From Topomyia yanbarensis (lineage: Eukaryota; Arthropoda; Insecta; Diptera; Culicidae), in NCBI RefSeq assembly GCF_030247195.1, contig NC_080671.1, forward strand, positions 202,658,897 to 202,722,896: a stretch of DNA of 64,000 bases. Direction: 5' to 3'. The position numbers and the translations under genes are program-made. Below are positions 18,348 to 29,599 of the stretch, piece after piece. Below the pieces are notes generated by a model. That model was not told the origin of the DNA and did not search any database. It worked only from the letters and a program-made list of their open reading frames with translations. Every line of letters begins with the position of its first letter. Position 1 is the stretch's first letter.

Positions 18348-20065
18348 CAGTTAACTCTCTCTATGTCGATATGGAAGGGACCATCGACACAGGGAGAGAT
18401 CGACATATAGAACACAATGATTTTCTTTGAGAAAACTTTTCTTTCAATCTTTAATACATACCGGGAAATGAAGATAGATGCTTGTATTGGGGGGAGTAGG
18501 GTAGTAGACGACGAGGTAAAGTGCACTCGCACTGCGAAACATCAAGTTTGCTGTTTGAGAAGGAATCTCTTATTTGCAGTTTTTCATTGTACCCCACATG
18601 TAGGGCAATATGGGGAGACTTGACCAGGTTTTCAGCTAAGGCTGCAGAAATCTCTAAAAAAGTTTTCAATCTTTCCGAAGTCATTGAGATATAATGTAAA
18701 AAGGTATTATTCGTATTCATATTTTTGCGGAATTTTTAATTTACTTTTTCAAAAGTTATAAAAGTTTGTCTGAGATCGTTTTTTTTTTTTGTAAAGTCTC
18801 CCCGCAGTGGGGAGACTTGACCAAGAGAATTTTGAAAAATCAGAACAAAAAATGAAAAATAATACTGTAATCCTTTTTCCATATTGTCGAGGTTATTAGG
18901 TAGCAGTAAAAAATATAAAAGTGTTGCACTTCATAAATTTCGACTGTGTTTAATGCATTTCCTTTCAAGAATTAACTGTACTGCTTACATTGCATATTAG
19001 CACGTCACGAAATCAGCCATTACTACTAACTTTGTTTACTAGTACAAAAAGATATAGACTGATGTTTGATGTGGGATTTTTTCGTGAGGTAATTAACACT
19101 AACAGTGGGTACGACAGCATAGTAAATATCAGAAAAATTTTATCTTTCTTCGGCTTATTGCCACTTGGTCATGTCATGTCTCCCCATAAAATCTTGGTCA
19201 AGTCACCCCAACATTAGTTATTGCTTTCAATCTCGTGCAAATTTTAGTAATAACTATTTCAATGTTCCGATTTATGTAAAATAATTTCACTAGTTCATAA
19301 AGTATAAAATAATGTATGAGTACTTTAGAAGTAATTACTTCTTAGGCGAGTAGATATGTCCAAGCAAAGTTTGATACAAAATTACATCATTTAACGCAAA
19401 TTTATTAAATACGGAATCTTTTCTATAAGGAAAGCATTTTTCATTCCAAACTTTTAAAATTACCTTCACGGACCGAAACCAGTATAAAAATATCTTTGAA
19501 TTTTTTTTAAGAACCTAATAGAACGCGTCATAGCCAGTAATAGAATTCTGCGCTTGGTCAAGTCTCTCCATGTTCCCCTAATTGAAATTGTTTTGACCAC
19601 GAAATAACGATTTCCGATACAGATGGCTGCATTTTAATTATTTTTATAGCACGTTAAAGTTAAAATGTTGAACCTAAAAATGCAAAATTTCTAGAAAACC
19701 TCGATATATGCAGATTAAGATGAATTCGTTTTACAAAGTCTCGTAGGAAAACATATTTAATATCCACTTTACCCCAAATCATGTCTTTACTGCCCCTACA
19801 TGCAGTATATTGATATGGGACTTAGCGCACTGATCGCCAATTTTCATTTGATTATGTATATGCTTTGTGATGTCCTGAGAGAAAAAAAAAACACATCGAC
19901 ATAGAGAGAGAATAAAGCAGGCAAATATAAAGCTAGGTACATCGAGATAGGGAGATATCGAGATAGAGAAAATATCGACATAGAGGAGTTTTTATACGTG
20001 CGATCTGAGGGGACCTACGAAATAATCGAGATAGAGAAAAATATCGAGATAGAGAGAATTAACTG
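18348..20065. mobile_element. pogo/Tigger-like TIR element, TA-flanked, interrupted
   Basis: The ends are inverted: left CAGTTAACTCTCTCTATGTC and, reverse-complemented, right CAGTTAATTCTCTCTATCTC, each flanked by TA (18346-18347 and 20066-20067). Subterminal copies of ATCGASATAGAGA occur several times from 19896 to 20055 and at 18362-18412. TA duplication and a CAGTTRAAYCTCTCT-like end are typical of pogo/Tigger families in Tc1/mariner. A second element (18601-19580) is nested inside. No transposase remains. Confidence 0.7.
18601..19580. mobile_element. TIR element with repeated GGGGAGACTTGACCA motif (E2)
   Basis: The left end reads TAGGGCAATATGGGGAGAC and the reversed right end reads TAGGGGAACATGGAGAGAC. 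The box GGGGAGACTTGACCA or its inverse lies at 18612-18626, 18809-18823, 19165-19185, 19193-19209 and 19554-19569; the second is itself palindromic with an inverted copy 4 bp away. It is non-coding and nested in the TA-flanked element above. Confidence 0.65.
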
Positions 20066-20167
20066 TATACCCGACCCGAACTACAAGGCTTAGTTACCAG
20101 CAAAAGGTATTTTACGACGAATAACTCGTTTTACCTTTGCGTTAGTTAATGATCAATTCTGTACCCT

Positions 20168-21531
20168 TAGGGTGATTTCGTAAGAGTTGCCACGTCGGGT
20201 GAGATGCCGCACTCTCTATATCTCGTATATGGGGTCACTTTTATATGCTAATATGATATTGTGAGTTTATCTTTCGAAGAATAACAATACTGGAGATGTA
20301 AAATAATCCTTATTATTAACTCATGACATTTGTTTTACCGTTTGTTGGCGTCCTGTTGCATCACGGAGTGCCGAAAGTTTTTCAGTACCACATTAAAATC
20401 AAATCATGTATCGGTTGAATAGCTGGGACCTGGCATTCTGATCATGAGCACGGTCATCTATAATTTCAGAGGAAAATATCGTCGTGCGGCATCTCTCCCA
20501 TACAAAATTGCGGGTGAGATGCCGCACTCGATGGCGGAGGATACGCAGCTAAATGTATTTTTTACACCCATTCCGAGGTGAAATTCAATGATCATTTGCG
20601 TCAGGTATAGGTTCTTAAAAAGGTATATCTACAAACTAACGGACCTAACACAGTGCAATATAGAATTATGAGTATTTATCTAGTATTTTATATTTAAACG
20701 GGCAATAGGTATCTAAGTATTAATTACCTCGGTTTATTCTTCAAAGTTTCAGGCACTAATTTTAATGAACGCATTGATTTGTAGTGTTGTCAATTTTGGG
20801 ATAAAAACTTAAATTTCAACGAACTGATACTTTTTCAAAATGAATCTTTCAAGAACAAACCTAAGTTATATAAAATCATTGTTGGGGAAAATAACCAAAA
20901 ACTGTTCTTTAACCTTCCGGCAGTCGCGCTAGTGCACTGAGTACACGCTGCTCTGAAAATCTAGCGAAATCGTCTTATGGGACCAGCGGCTACTCGTTCA
21001 GTGGACCATAAGCGCGACTTCCGGAGGGTTAAGGAACCCCTACCAACATATAGATATATATCGGTAGTACAAACATATAAAAAATAGACCCTTAATTAAG
21101 TTACTCTAACTAAACCGTTACACAATGTTGCAAAAGAATAATAATTTGAAAATGCTGAATAAAATTAGTTTTTAGAAATGGTAGTACCCCCTTAAGGAAA
21201 GTTAAGGTGCTAGCCAATTTATAAGTGTAATCAAACTTCATGAAACTCAGCTGAAGACACCTAATCACAAAAACATCAACAAGAGTTAAAAAATACTTTT
21301 GTTCACTATTTTCCACTTTGTGCCCACGGTGCGGCATCTCTCCCGAAATGACCTTTGTTTAAAAATGTTCACGGAAATTCGATAATTTTTTTTTTCGTTA
21401 CAATAACCATTTCGCAGTATTTTAGAAACTTGTCGCAATTAATAAAAATGATTTCATCAAATATTGAATAGTTTACTTTGATGCAGAATCGATTTTTAGA
21501 AATGTTCGGCATCTCTCCCCAAATTACCAGT
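20168..21531. mobile_element. Element with repeated GGGTGAGATGCCGCAC motif (E3)
   Basis: The box GGGTGAGATGCCGCAC occurs at 20197-20212, inverted at 20484-20499, direct at 20512-20527, inverted at 21329-21344, and in a shorter form at 21506-21520. The left end begins TAGGGTGATTTCG; the right end is less clear (ends near CCCCAAATTACCAG). A TTAA-flanked MITE is inserted at 20913-21028. No protein-coding remnant was found. Boundaries are approximate. Confidence 0.55.
20909..21032. mobile_element. 116-bp TTAA-flanked MITE, copy 2 (inverted relative to copy 1)
   Basis: TTAA at 20909-20912 and 21029-21032 flank a 116-bp element whose ends are CCTTCCGGCAGTCGCGC and the complement of CCCTCCGGAAGTCGCGC. 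The same element lies in opposite orientation at 1043-1158. It interrupts element E3. Confidence 0.75.
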
Positions 21532-21699
21532 GAATAACAATAAATTCAATTATTCATTAAATTATCAATAATCCACAAACCCGAAATTTTTGAAAACCTT
21601 CAATAAAATCATTGAATGTGGCAACCCTGTCACTAAGCGAAAACCACACCAAAATAAATGATGAAAATATTTCCGTTTGTTGTACATAAGGCAAGTCGT

Positions 21700-21850
21700 C
21701 CATCTGTATCGCTAAGTTGATAAAGGAGGTTGCCGTGTTTCAAACGTGTAACAGAAGCAAGATGGCAAATTGCTGGTTTATACCGTGCGTATGAGCCGTT
21801 ACGGCAAGGTTCGAGTCCTTTAATAGGATTTTCGACTCGTATTACAAGAC
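21700..21850 (+). repeat. Dispersed repeat, copy 2, with tRNA-like B box
   Basis: Matches 18240-18345 in the block around GCTGGTTTATACCGTGCG. It continues into GGTTCGAGTCC (about 21810-21820), a perfect-looking pol III B box, but I could not fold a complete tRNA around it. Confidence 0.45.
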
Positions 21851-21998
21851 ATAATTATCAATAAGACATCCTTATTAGGACGAATGCACAACGGACAAAG
21901 AACTGAATTAGAAAAATCGTTGTGTTAACTGAATTCACTCTTGCGCTTGTTTATCTTTACCAAGAAGATTAATAACATTTGAAAATTATATCAACATG

Positions 21999-23321
21999 TA
22001 GGGGTGACCGTCGCTGATTGACCGAAGGCGCAGGTTGGCCGAGTGCCTTTTATGAACAGGCTATTATGCGCAGTAGCGACATCTATAGTAATTTTTGTGG
22101 GGTATTAGGTCGATAATATACTGACGTAATTTCAGCTGATTTTGTGTTGTCGTTTGTACAGGATCACGTTTATTCTTTTTAAGGCTGGCTGGTGAGTAAA
22201 TTTTTAGTTTTGTAAAGCAATGGGAGTAACGAGAATCATTTTACATCCGATTTCCAAAAACGTGGTACTGCTGGAAAGGGTATTCAAAACCCAACTAAAT
22301 TATATAACGGTATCCAGTGTAACCTTACTTTTGTTTTTGTAAATCGTGATTGTTCTGGAAAATATGTATTGGGGTAGGTTGGCCGAATTTTGTGCGGGGC
22401 TGGTTGGCTGAATTGCAAATTTAGTGCAGAGCAATGTTCACTTTTATATTCGTGAAATTCTAACATTTTCTGAGTGAAATTGGATGTTATGATAATATTT
22501 ACCACAATAGATCTAAATACTGGTCGCAGTGGTTTCGTCACCTACAAATAAATGCTAATATTGACGATTATAAGCAAAAATATACATGAGAAATAAGTCA
22601 TAACAATACTATAAATTATTGACTAAAAGAAAGAAACGTTATCATCATTAAAAATTAAAAATTGTTTTTAAAAACAGATAATTCCAATATTGCCCTTTCA
22701 CTCCTGATTTTTTCCTCCTGAGGATTTCCTGGCAAGATTTGTAACAGATCAACCCAACCTCGAACAAAACTCGTTCATCAGTATAGGCGAGGCAAGTGCA
22801 CAAAATGATTCGAAGAAGCGCCAAAGTCGTAAACGCCGATCGACTCAGATTTTGACCGACTCCCCAATAAAAGCAACATCGGAAGAAAAGAAAAATGAAA
22901 GAAAACGTAAGCGTGCTCTGGCGGAAGAAAAGAAAACAGCGGGCGTTGTAAAAAAGATCACTAAAGTTGCCGAAATTAAATCTAAATTAGTCAAAAGACT
23001 AAAAAGTACAACATTGATTTTTTTTCACATCCAAAAATAAAGTTTTCTTACTAATTAAACGTTTTCCACTTATACTTTTGATGTGTTTCACTTATTTTAC
23101 CCAACTCGGCCAACCTACCCCAGTCCTGGGGTTGGTTGGCCGATTTTTCTTTTCGTCTTTGATTATTTATAACTTTTTCCCTAATTTTGTTTTATGAATG
23201 AAAATTTTCACATATGTGCTCAAGGCTTGTATCTTCATGACAGCGTAAACCGTTTGTCAAAAAATCTAACAAGAATGAATGCAGAAATTCCGAAAGCAAA
23301 ACTCGGCCCCGGTCTCCCCTA
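21999..23321 (+). mobile_element. TIR element with repeated GGTTGGCCGA motif and transposase remnant (E4)
   Basis: Ends are TAGGGGTGACCG and, reversed from the right, TAGGGGAGACCG, so both sides carry TA next to GGGG. The box GGTTGGCCGA, with GGGGTA before it in the fuller form, occurs at 22033, 22371, 22401 (variant), 23106 (inverted) and 23128, and a variant at 23301. Inside lies the C-terminal tail of a pogo/Tigger-like transposase, supporting a TA target duplication and Tc1/mariner membership. Confidence 0.65.
22714..23040 (+). pseudogene. pogo/Tigger-type (DDE_1, CENP-B/jerky-like) transposase C-terminal remnant
   Basis: About 108 codons stay open: PPEDFLARFVTDQPNLE, then FISIGEASAQNDSKKRQSRK, then RRSTQILTDSPIKATSEEKK and a Lys/Arg-rich tail to a stop at 23038-23040. 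The order PEDF..TDQP, a Ser/Pro linker, KRR..T.ILTDSP and a coiled basic tail is the usual C-terminal extension of insect pogo/jerky-like transposases. The HTH-CENPB and DDE catalytic domains are missing, so this is a deletion derivative. Identification rests on overall pattern, not on catalytic residues. Confidence 0.55.
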
Positions 23322-23394
23322 TAGTTATTAATCCGTTCAATATTAATTTTGTGATAAATCAGTTGTATCATCGTAAAACTGCCATTTATTTGAT

Positions 23395-24417
23395 ATATCG
23401 TCGCTGTTGTGCTATCCTATGACAAACGCCATTTTGGAGTGAACTGAGTTAGATATGCCATGTTACTAAATTTTAAAATCTCCATAAAGTCGCGTTTTCA
23501 GAATTTTGAAATTCTGCTGGGTTACTGAGATATAGCGAAACACGATTATGACAAGCGCCAATTTCCCGAGTGATCGAGTTGTGCTATCTTATGACAAAGA
23601 AAACACAGACAACATTCTTAGTTTGTTGGCTTGCTATAAGCCAAAACGCTTGTAGCAAGCCAACAGATGTCTCTGATGGCATAGGTAATTCCTATGCAGA
23701 TCAACCATAATCATTAGCTAGGTTCTTGTCTCGGGAGCAAAACTTTTCCTACCATAGTTTTTTTTCTGGGAAAGGTTGTCTTATATTTTTAAGTTTATTG
23801 AACAAATTTCCTTTTGAGATTTCCACTAGTTTTGGAAAGTATGCCGAAATGTAATGATGGATTATGCAAGAAGAATATTTGTTTCGTCTATTCGTCTGTG
23901 TACAATAATATTGTTTGAAATATATTGTCTCTAAATTGTTAATGGAACCAACTTTTGTATACTGTTTTTTCCGGAATAGAGGAGGAAAATTGTAAAAACT
24001 TTGTGTTCCAATACCATCATTTTGTAACCTGATATTGCTGCTATCGCATGGAAAAGTAAACTATTGAACATAGTGATCTATAACGCATAATATTACGAAT
24101 CAGTCATGATTCATTTTTATATGAAATCTTCTGTGCACATTTATGACACGTCATCCATATTTTATCATCAACACATCATTATGACACGTATGCGAGCAAT
24201 TTTGGTTTACATTTTAGGCAAAAACTGTAAATATAGTCAACCGATCTTTGCACAAATCGAGAGATTACTTCAGACAAGATAGCAGCATCGAATGCCTTCT
24301 CCGAAAAGCTTCTAACATTTATACATTTTAAGATATCCAATCTCAAACTTTAAAAATCGATTTTCTCGAAAAGTGCTAAATGGCACTTGTCATAAGATAG
24401 CACAATAGCGACGATAT
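23395..24417. mobile_element. 1.0-kb TIR element with 4-bp target duplication (copy A)
   Basis: The body 23399-24413 has inverted ends starting CGTCGCTGTTGTGCTATC and CGTCGCTATTGTGCTATC. It is flanked by ATAT on both sides (23395-23398, 24414-24417). The same family, inverted, occurs at 59942-62224 with AAAT on both sides, so the 4-bp duplication is supported twice. The motif TTGTGCTATCTTATGACAA also recurs internally near 23583. It is non-coding. Mosquito MITEs with 4-bp duplications are known as a class. Confidence 0.8.
23625..23664. other. Hairpin, about 17-bp stem and 6-nt loop
   Basis: The arms GTTGGCTTGCTATAAGC and GCTTGTAGCAAGCCAAC pair with one mismatch around a CAAAAC loop. It sits inside the TIR element above and probably belongs to it. 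Confidence 0.75.
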
Positions 24418-24659
24418 GTGATTCAGGTCAAACTATATTTTATCTGTGATGGTAAAACCAAACAATAATTTGTGCAAATATTTCAGATAATCTGGAAATT
24501 ATTGATAATCTAGACATCTGCTGATACATTTTACAAAGCAACTTTGGTCGTGTCTTGTTACTCACCTTTTTATTTTTTCTTTCTCTCCAATGAATGAATG
24601 ATTGCGCTGCACCGAACAAAGTGACGAAATAAAAAATAGAAGCATTACCTTCTAGAGGT

Positions 24660-24976
24660 AATAGAGGCAGGGCCGGCGGAAAGCGTGGGTAGTATGGGTA
24701 GTACTACCCACTCGAAAATAACCGAGTGGGTAATTACCCACTCGAAATTTTGAACCATTTCAAAAAATTTAAATGTGCAACGCATGTATCTCGCACTACA
24801 CACATTTGAAAACATCGATGTACCACAATTCCACTCGCATAAACGAACGTGTTCTAATGTGAATGTAATGTAAGCGAATGCTTTGCGAAAAGGGAAAAAA
24901 TCCTTACTAATGGACCCCTCACCCTATGCTTTCCACCCACTCGGACGTAAGGTGTTTCGCCGCCCCTGAATAGAGC
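24660..24976. mobile_element. 301-bp hAT-type MITE
   Basis: The body 24668-24968 has inverted ends CAGGGCCGGCGGAAA and CAGGGGCGGCGAAAC and is flanked by AATAGAGG and AATAGAGC (7 of 8 identical). An 8-bp duplication with CAGGG ends is typical of hAT elements. A direct/inverted ACCCACTCG block is repeated inside. It has no coding capacity. Confidence 0.8.
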
Positions 24977-25059
24977 TGAATTATAATGCGTTCCTCTTTC
25001 AAAATTGCCCAGGGATGTAAATATTTCTGAGCTTTGGTGTAAATTTATATACGCTCAAT

Positions 25060-26531
25060 GTGCGGTCAATGCAGGATTTTATCGAACTTCAGCAACACTT
25101 TGATACTTTCTATAATTGGTGTGATGGCAACTTGCTGGCCTTTATGATATGGTTCGCCAAAGAGCTGATCCATATTGTTAGAGCGCATATCTTTTGAAGG
25201 CTCGGCCTCCAGCGCACTGAGTACGGTTAGAACGAACCCATGAGGGCGCTGTGCTTGCGTAGGCCAGATTGGAGCCGGAGCGACATGAAGTTCTAACTAA
25301 ACTTGGAGGATTCCCCACGGGTCCGAGGAAGACCACCAGATGTCCCACTGCGTGCTGTATTGGCAGTGGCTGTCATAGCCGTCCACGATTTGCCACAAAC
25401 TGCAAACTTGATGGATTTAAATGGTCATCTGAGTGTAATAAAGGAACTCAAACTAAACCCTCTCTTAACCACACCTATCTCGACCACAGTTCAAGATAAA
25501 ACGGAGCTTAACCGAACTTCGATATCTCATATGAGGTCCGCATAGTGGATCGTCAGATATGGGATGTAGGGGGTTCCATATTGCCTCAAGGTACAATATC
25601 ATACGGATGGTTCTAAAATGGGTGAGCTAACTGGCTCAGGAGTCTACGTACTAAGAATTAAAGAAACGATATCAATGGGAAAGTGGCCTACAGTTTTAGG
25701 CAGAGGTATACGCAACATACACCTGCTCGGAGGTCTGTAGGAAACGAAACTACAGACATGCAAAAATCGCAATCTTCTCGGACAGCTAAGCAGACCTTTT
25801 GCCATTAAGGTCGTCGAAATGTGAGTCCAAACTGGTTTGGGAGTGCATCACATCTTTACAACAACTGACAAATCGGAATAAAGCAATTATATTCTGGGTA
25901 CCAGGCCACCAAGGAATCGATGATAACGAAGTGGCCGACGAATTACCATGGCGTGGTTCATCAAACATTCTAGGCATATCTAACTGTGCAATCAAACTAG
26001 AACTTTCGGCTTGGGCAAGAGACCAACTACTAAACAACTAGCGTAACGTAGAAGGCGTTCGACAAGCTAAGAAATTCATACATCCAGATACAACGAGAGC
26101 CAAAAAACTAATGGATCTAAAAGAATAGATTTACGTATAATCACAAGTTTATTTACAGGACATTGTCCTGCTAAGTATCATCTGTCAAGAGACATTTGTC
26201 GATTCTGTAACTATGAGCCCGAGAACTCGGAACATATTCTCTGCCATTGCGCAATACTATTTTTCGAAGGGAGCGATACTTCGGAAGGCATCTAATGACG
26301 CTTCACGAGGTATGGCATACCTGTCCCAAACGGATCCACAGCTACATTAATAATGTACTACCTGGTTGGGACGATACATGTGGACAAACAAACAACTCGC
26401 TTCCAACTACATTGGATTCGGGCAATTTGTTACATGTAGAGCAAACAGGGGCAGCCACAAATGGTAACCAGAATATTGGCGGCAGTGGCAAAGTTTCCCC
26501 TAACAAAAAAATAGTATTTATATTCGATTAA
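25060..26531 (+). pseudogene. Degraded LINE with RNase H domain
   Basis: A relic of a non-LTR retrotransposon ORF2 spread over several frames. Near 25080-25145 the frame reads LQQHFDTFYNWCDGNLLAF (RT thumb). Around 25590 there is HTDGSKMGELTGSGVY (first RNase H Asp), and 25799-26041 encodes LVWECITSLQQLTNR, IIFWVPGHQGIDDNEVADEL (last RNase H Asp). From about 26120 broken frames give LRIITSLFTGHCPAKYHLSR, ICRFCNYEPENSEHILCHC, the Cys/His C-terminal motif. RNase H points to the I, LOA or R1-like groups. Multiple stops and frameshifts make it dead. Confidence 0.75.
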
Positions 26532-26604
26532 ATCACACCCCCTCCCTACTAGTCTTAATAATGGATCCCCTATGTACATTGGCCCTTAATTCCTAGTTTA
26601 AACA

Positions 26605-27138
26605 CTGAGAACTGACATCCAAGTCAAGTTGTCAAAGTGTGTAAGAAATAAAACCACAGAGAACAGACATATAAGCTAGAACAAACTTTCCCGAAAAACC
26701 TGTGTAAACATTTACATGAAAATACGTTGAAAATCACCATCGCATACAGGTTTGCATCGGTGAGTCACCATTGTATCCAAGTTTGCATACAAGTCCCGTA
26801 TAGAGATTGCTGGCCGATCGAAGCGCCGACCAGCGGCAAGTTGCTACTTGCTGTTGTCGTTTCAAAGCGACAGTTTAATTTCTTACACAAGTTGAAAACT
26901 TTACTTGTGTGTCAGTTCTCAGTGATAAAACTATCGCTTTTAAATACTATCGGCAAATAGCAACTTGTCACAAGGCGGCGCTACGATCGGCCAGCAATCG
27001 CTATAGGGACCTTGAAGGCAAACTTGGATACAATTGTCATTCACGCATACAAACCTGTGTGCGATGATGTTTTTTCATTCAAATGTTTACACAGGTTTTC
27101 GGAAGATTTGTTCTAGCTAATATGTCTGTTCTCTGTGG
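26605..27138. mobile_element. Composite of two interleaved inverted-repeat MITEs
   Basis: One inverted pair has outer ends CCACAGAGAACAGACATA (26653) and its complement ending at 27138, with arms of about 200 bp sharing TTGCTGGCCGATCG. A second pair starts CACTGAGAACTGACA at 26605 and returns inverted ending at about 26927, inside the loop of the first. The two pairs interlock rather than nest, so the present form needs at least a rearrangement or a partial inverted duplication. No coding sequence was found. Confidence 0.65.
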
Positions 27139-27910
27139 CTTAAAGTAGTCTAAAATTGTCCCGTATTTTAAGTTAGTCTAAAAATTGCTTCTTAGTTTTA
27201 AAATGTAGTTTCAAAATCTCATATTGTAATCCCCTAATTTCAAAACATTTTAAATGCAAAACGTAAAACTTCACACTGTAATGGTGAAAAAAAAACAAAT
27301 AAAACAGGCCGAATAAAAAAACCCATACGAGCGATGTGTGATATGTTTATATGTTATGAATATATGTTATGTAATATGTTTAATAGTGCGTAATGTTCTG
27401 GTAGTGCTGTATACTATGCATAGTAATTTTTCCCTCCAACAACAACAATAACATTTTATGTAGACCAACATATGTCAGATGAAAAGTGAGAATAAATAAT
27501 ATTCAATACGCATACGCAGACACATACTACTGAGACATTCAATCAATGTAAAGGAAATATGGGTAAAACATTTGACTTAGAAGAACCATTTCGGATTGAA
27601 CAGTTTTGCAAAGAAAACTAGTTCACATGAACTATTTTCTTCGGTCAGCTGATGTTTCACTTGCACTATCTAGCGAATGGTTCTCAAAACATTCGAATCT
27701 GAAAGAGGCACCTAAATGCAATATAAATCCTGAGCGAGAGCTCTCGGAGAATGTTTGCTACATAAATTGTTATATTTTACGTATATTAAACAGGTTGACG
27801 AAGTGGTTCATGATGTAACGACAGCAATAGAGAGTGGGAAGAATATTTTAATTCTTCTAACGAATCGTTCTTTGCCCGATTCAATTCGAATAGGGTGATG
27901 AGTAGAGTGA

Positions 27911-28190
27911 CAGAAAAAAAGATGGGTGGGTAATGTCTGCGACATAACCGGAGAGATGTAGAATACATAAGGAACACGTTCTTTAAATATTTTGATACTC
28001 ATTGGAATTTTCGGACAAAAGGTGATTTGGGCGAGGAATATTTCAAATTATTCTTTACAAAAATGATGGTGGTCCTGAAAAGGACCGGTTTTGTTGGCGT
28101 TGTTGGCCTTGGTGAGGGAGATGGCTAACGATGAAATTAATTGTTAGCATGAGGAAGTCGCGTAGTACTGGCCAATGGAAGAACAGATAA
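27911..28190 (-). pseudogene. Histone H3 pseudogene 3' end, copy a (stem-loop only)
   Basis: The minus strand reads GGTCCTTTTCAGGACC followed by ACCA (stem-loop 28071-28086), matching the consensus 3' stem-loop of replication-dependent histone mRNAs. The sequence on its 5' side resembles the tail of copy b but coding identity is nearly lost. Downstream, the block GATGGGTGGGTAATGTCT is shared with copy b. Confidence 0.65.
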
Positions 28191-28399
28191 TAATTGATTC
28201 CTGAAAATCAATTTTTCTTTATTCATGTAAATTATACATACTTACAAATCTAACAGAAGATTCCTGATCATATTTCTGAATCATTAGTGCGAACATTGTG
28301 TAATTTGGTTAAGTACAATGAAAGTTACAAACTTTCCAAACTCGACCTTCTGTTCCTTCAGAAATATTGAAATGGGGTGTCTATATTAAACCGTTAGTC

Positions 28400-28780
28400 G
28401 TGGTCACAATAAAAAAAGATGGGTGGGTAATGTCTGTCACATAACCGGAGCGTCGTGATTTCAATTCGAGACGTTAATTTAAATCTAATAATATTCAACA
28501 GAATCACGTTTGAATGGGAAATTTTCAAATAATTCTCTATGGTAATAATGGTGGTTCTGAAAAGAACCTTTGGTATCGGCGTTGGTGTTGATGGTGATGC
28601 GCTGGATCGTTGGATATTTTTGGCATGATAGTTACGTGCCTGGCGAACTGTTTTGTAGCCTCGAACAAAACGACAAGACTGGCTTCTTCGGGTACCATTA
28701 CGGCTGAACTTTATAAGCTTAGCTCGACTTTGAAATCTTGCACAATCTCACGAATCAGACACTAGTAGGGCCATTTTGTT
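28400..28780 (-). pseudogene. Histone H3 pseudogene, copy b (C-terminal half)
   Basis: Minus-strand homology to H3 runs from CTGATTCGTGAGATTGTGCA (LVREIAQ region) through the GLFE region and VTIMPK near the C terminus, with frame breaks, and ends at the stem-loop GGTTCTTTTCAGAACC (28553-28568). The conserved downstream block GATGGGTGGGTAATGTCT is at about 28418. No intact frame remains. Confidence 0.7.
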
Positions 28781-29099
28781 TGCTACTAGCACGGAGCTGC
28801 ACAAAAAAACCATTTAATGCAGTTAGTTCACGGGGGCTGCCAAAAAGCTTGAATATAAGCATGGGACTTCAACGTTTCTCTTAAACACATGCAACAACAC
28901 ATTCGTTTTGGTAATACTGATAATAACAGTAGAAAGGAATGGAAAAGCAGTGCACGAAACGAGCGAGAGGATAATTTAAATTTTTGTTCCGTGTGCAAGC
29001 TACTTCTTTCCACACAACGTATTATGTTGCTTGTTGAAAATTTGCTACACACCTTAAAATGAAAGTTTCAGTTTAACTCTCACTAGAACACAATTGATT

Positions 29100-29580
29100 G
29101 GTCCTGAAAAGAACCGTTGCTTTTATTGTAATTTACGCCCACTCCCACAAACCGACCAAGTAGGCATCACTGGCTTCATTACGGCTGAGTTTTGTAAGCG
29201 TAGCTCGACTTTGAAGTAATACACAACCTTACGAACCAGACGCTGGAATGTTAGCCAGCGGATTAGTTGCTCCGTTGCCCTTTAGTTGGGGCGAAATACT
29301 AGCACGGCGACAGTTCCTGATCGGTAGTTGATTGCGATGGGCCACCAGTAGCTGGGGCACTTTTGCGGACCGTCATCATCGCCAACTGCTTTCCTCCGGT
29401 GGACTGGCTGCTTGCTAGTGCTTGAACGAATACGAATGATGAGAAAAACCGACCGACCAATATTCATATATGAAAATACGAGAAAGCACTACTATCGCTC
29501 TCTCGCTCGTTTTCGTGCCATTCCTGTGCCTTTCCTGTGCCTTTCCTTTCCGTTCGGCTACCAATACTAGCATAACCAAA
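29100..29580 (-). pseudogene. Histone H3 pseudogene, copy c (N- and C-terminal parts plus promoter)
   Basis: Histone-type stem-loop at 29100-29115 (one arm mutated). The C-terminal half at about 29150-29260 keeps TTCCAGCGTCTGGTTCG and GCCTACTTGGTCGG. The N-terminal half at about 29280-29430 keeps codons for KQ..RKSTGGK and the DNA of SAPATGG, then RYRPGTVA, with indels. The initiator ATG is lost. The minus-strand upstream sequence up to 29580 has TATATGAATATT and a conserved GGCACGAAAACGAGCGAGAG block that is shared by copies d and e. Confidence 0.75.
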
Positions 29581-29599
29581 ACGAATATTCTGTCTTTCC

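Noticed and set aside
18361..20060. Regularly repeated ATCGAGATAGAGA units resembling a CRISPR-like array
   Set aside because: Spacing is irregular, units occur in both orientations, and they sit within the TIRs of a transposon.
21770..21850. Possible tRNA gene with GGTTCGAGTCC B box
   Set aside because: No acceptor, D or anticodon stem could be paired around it, and a related copy at 18280-18345 lacks the B box.
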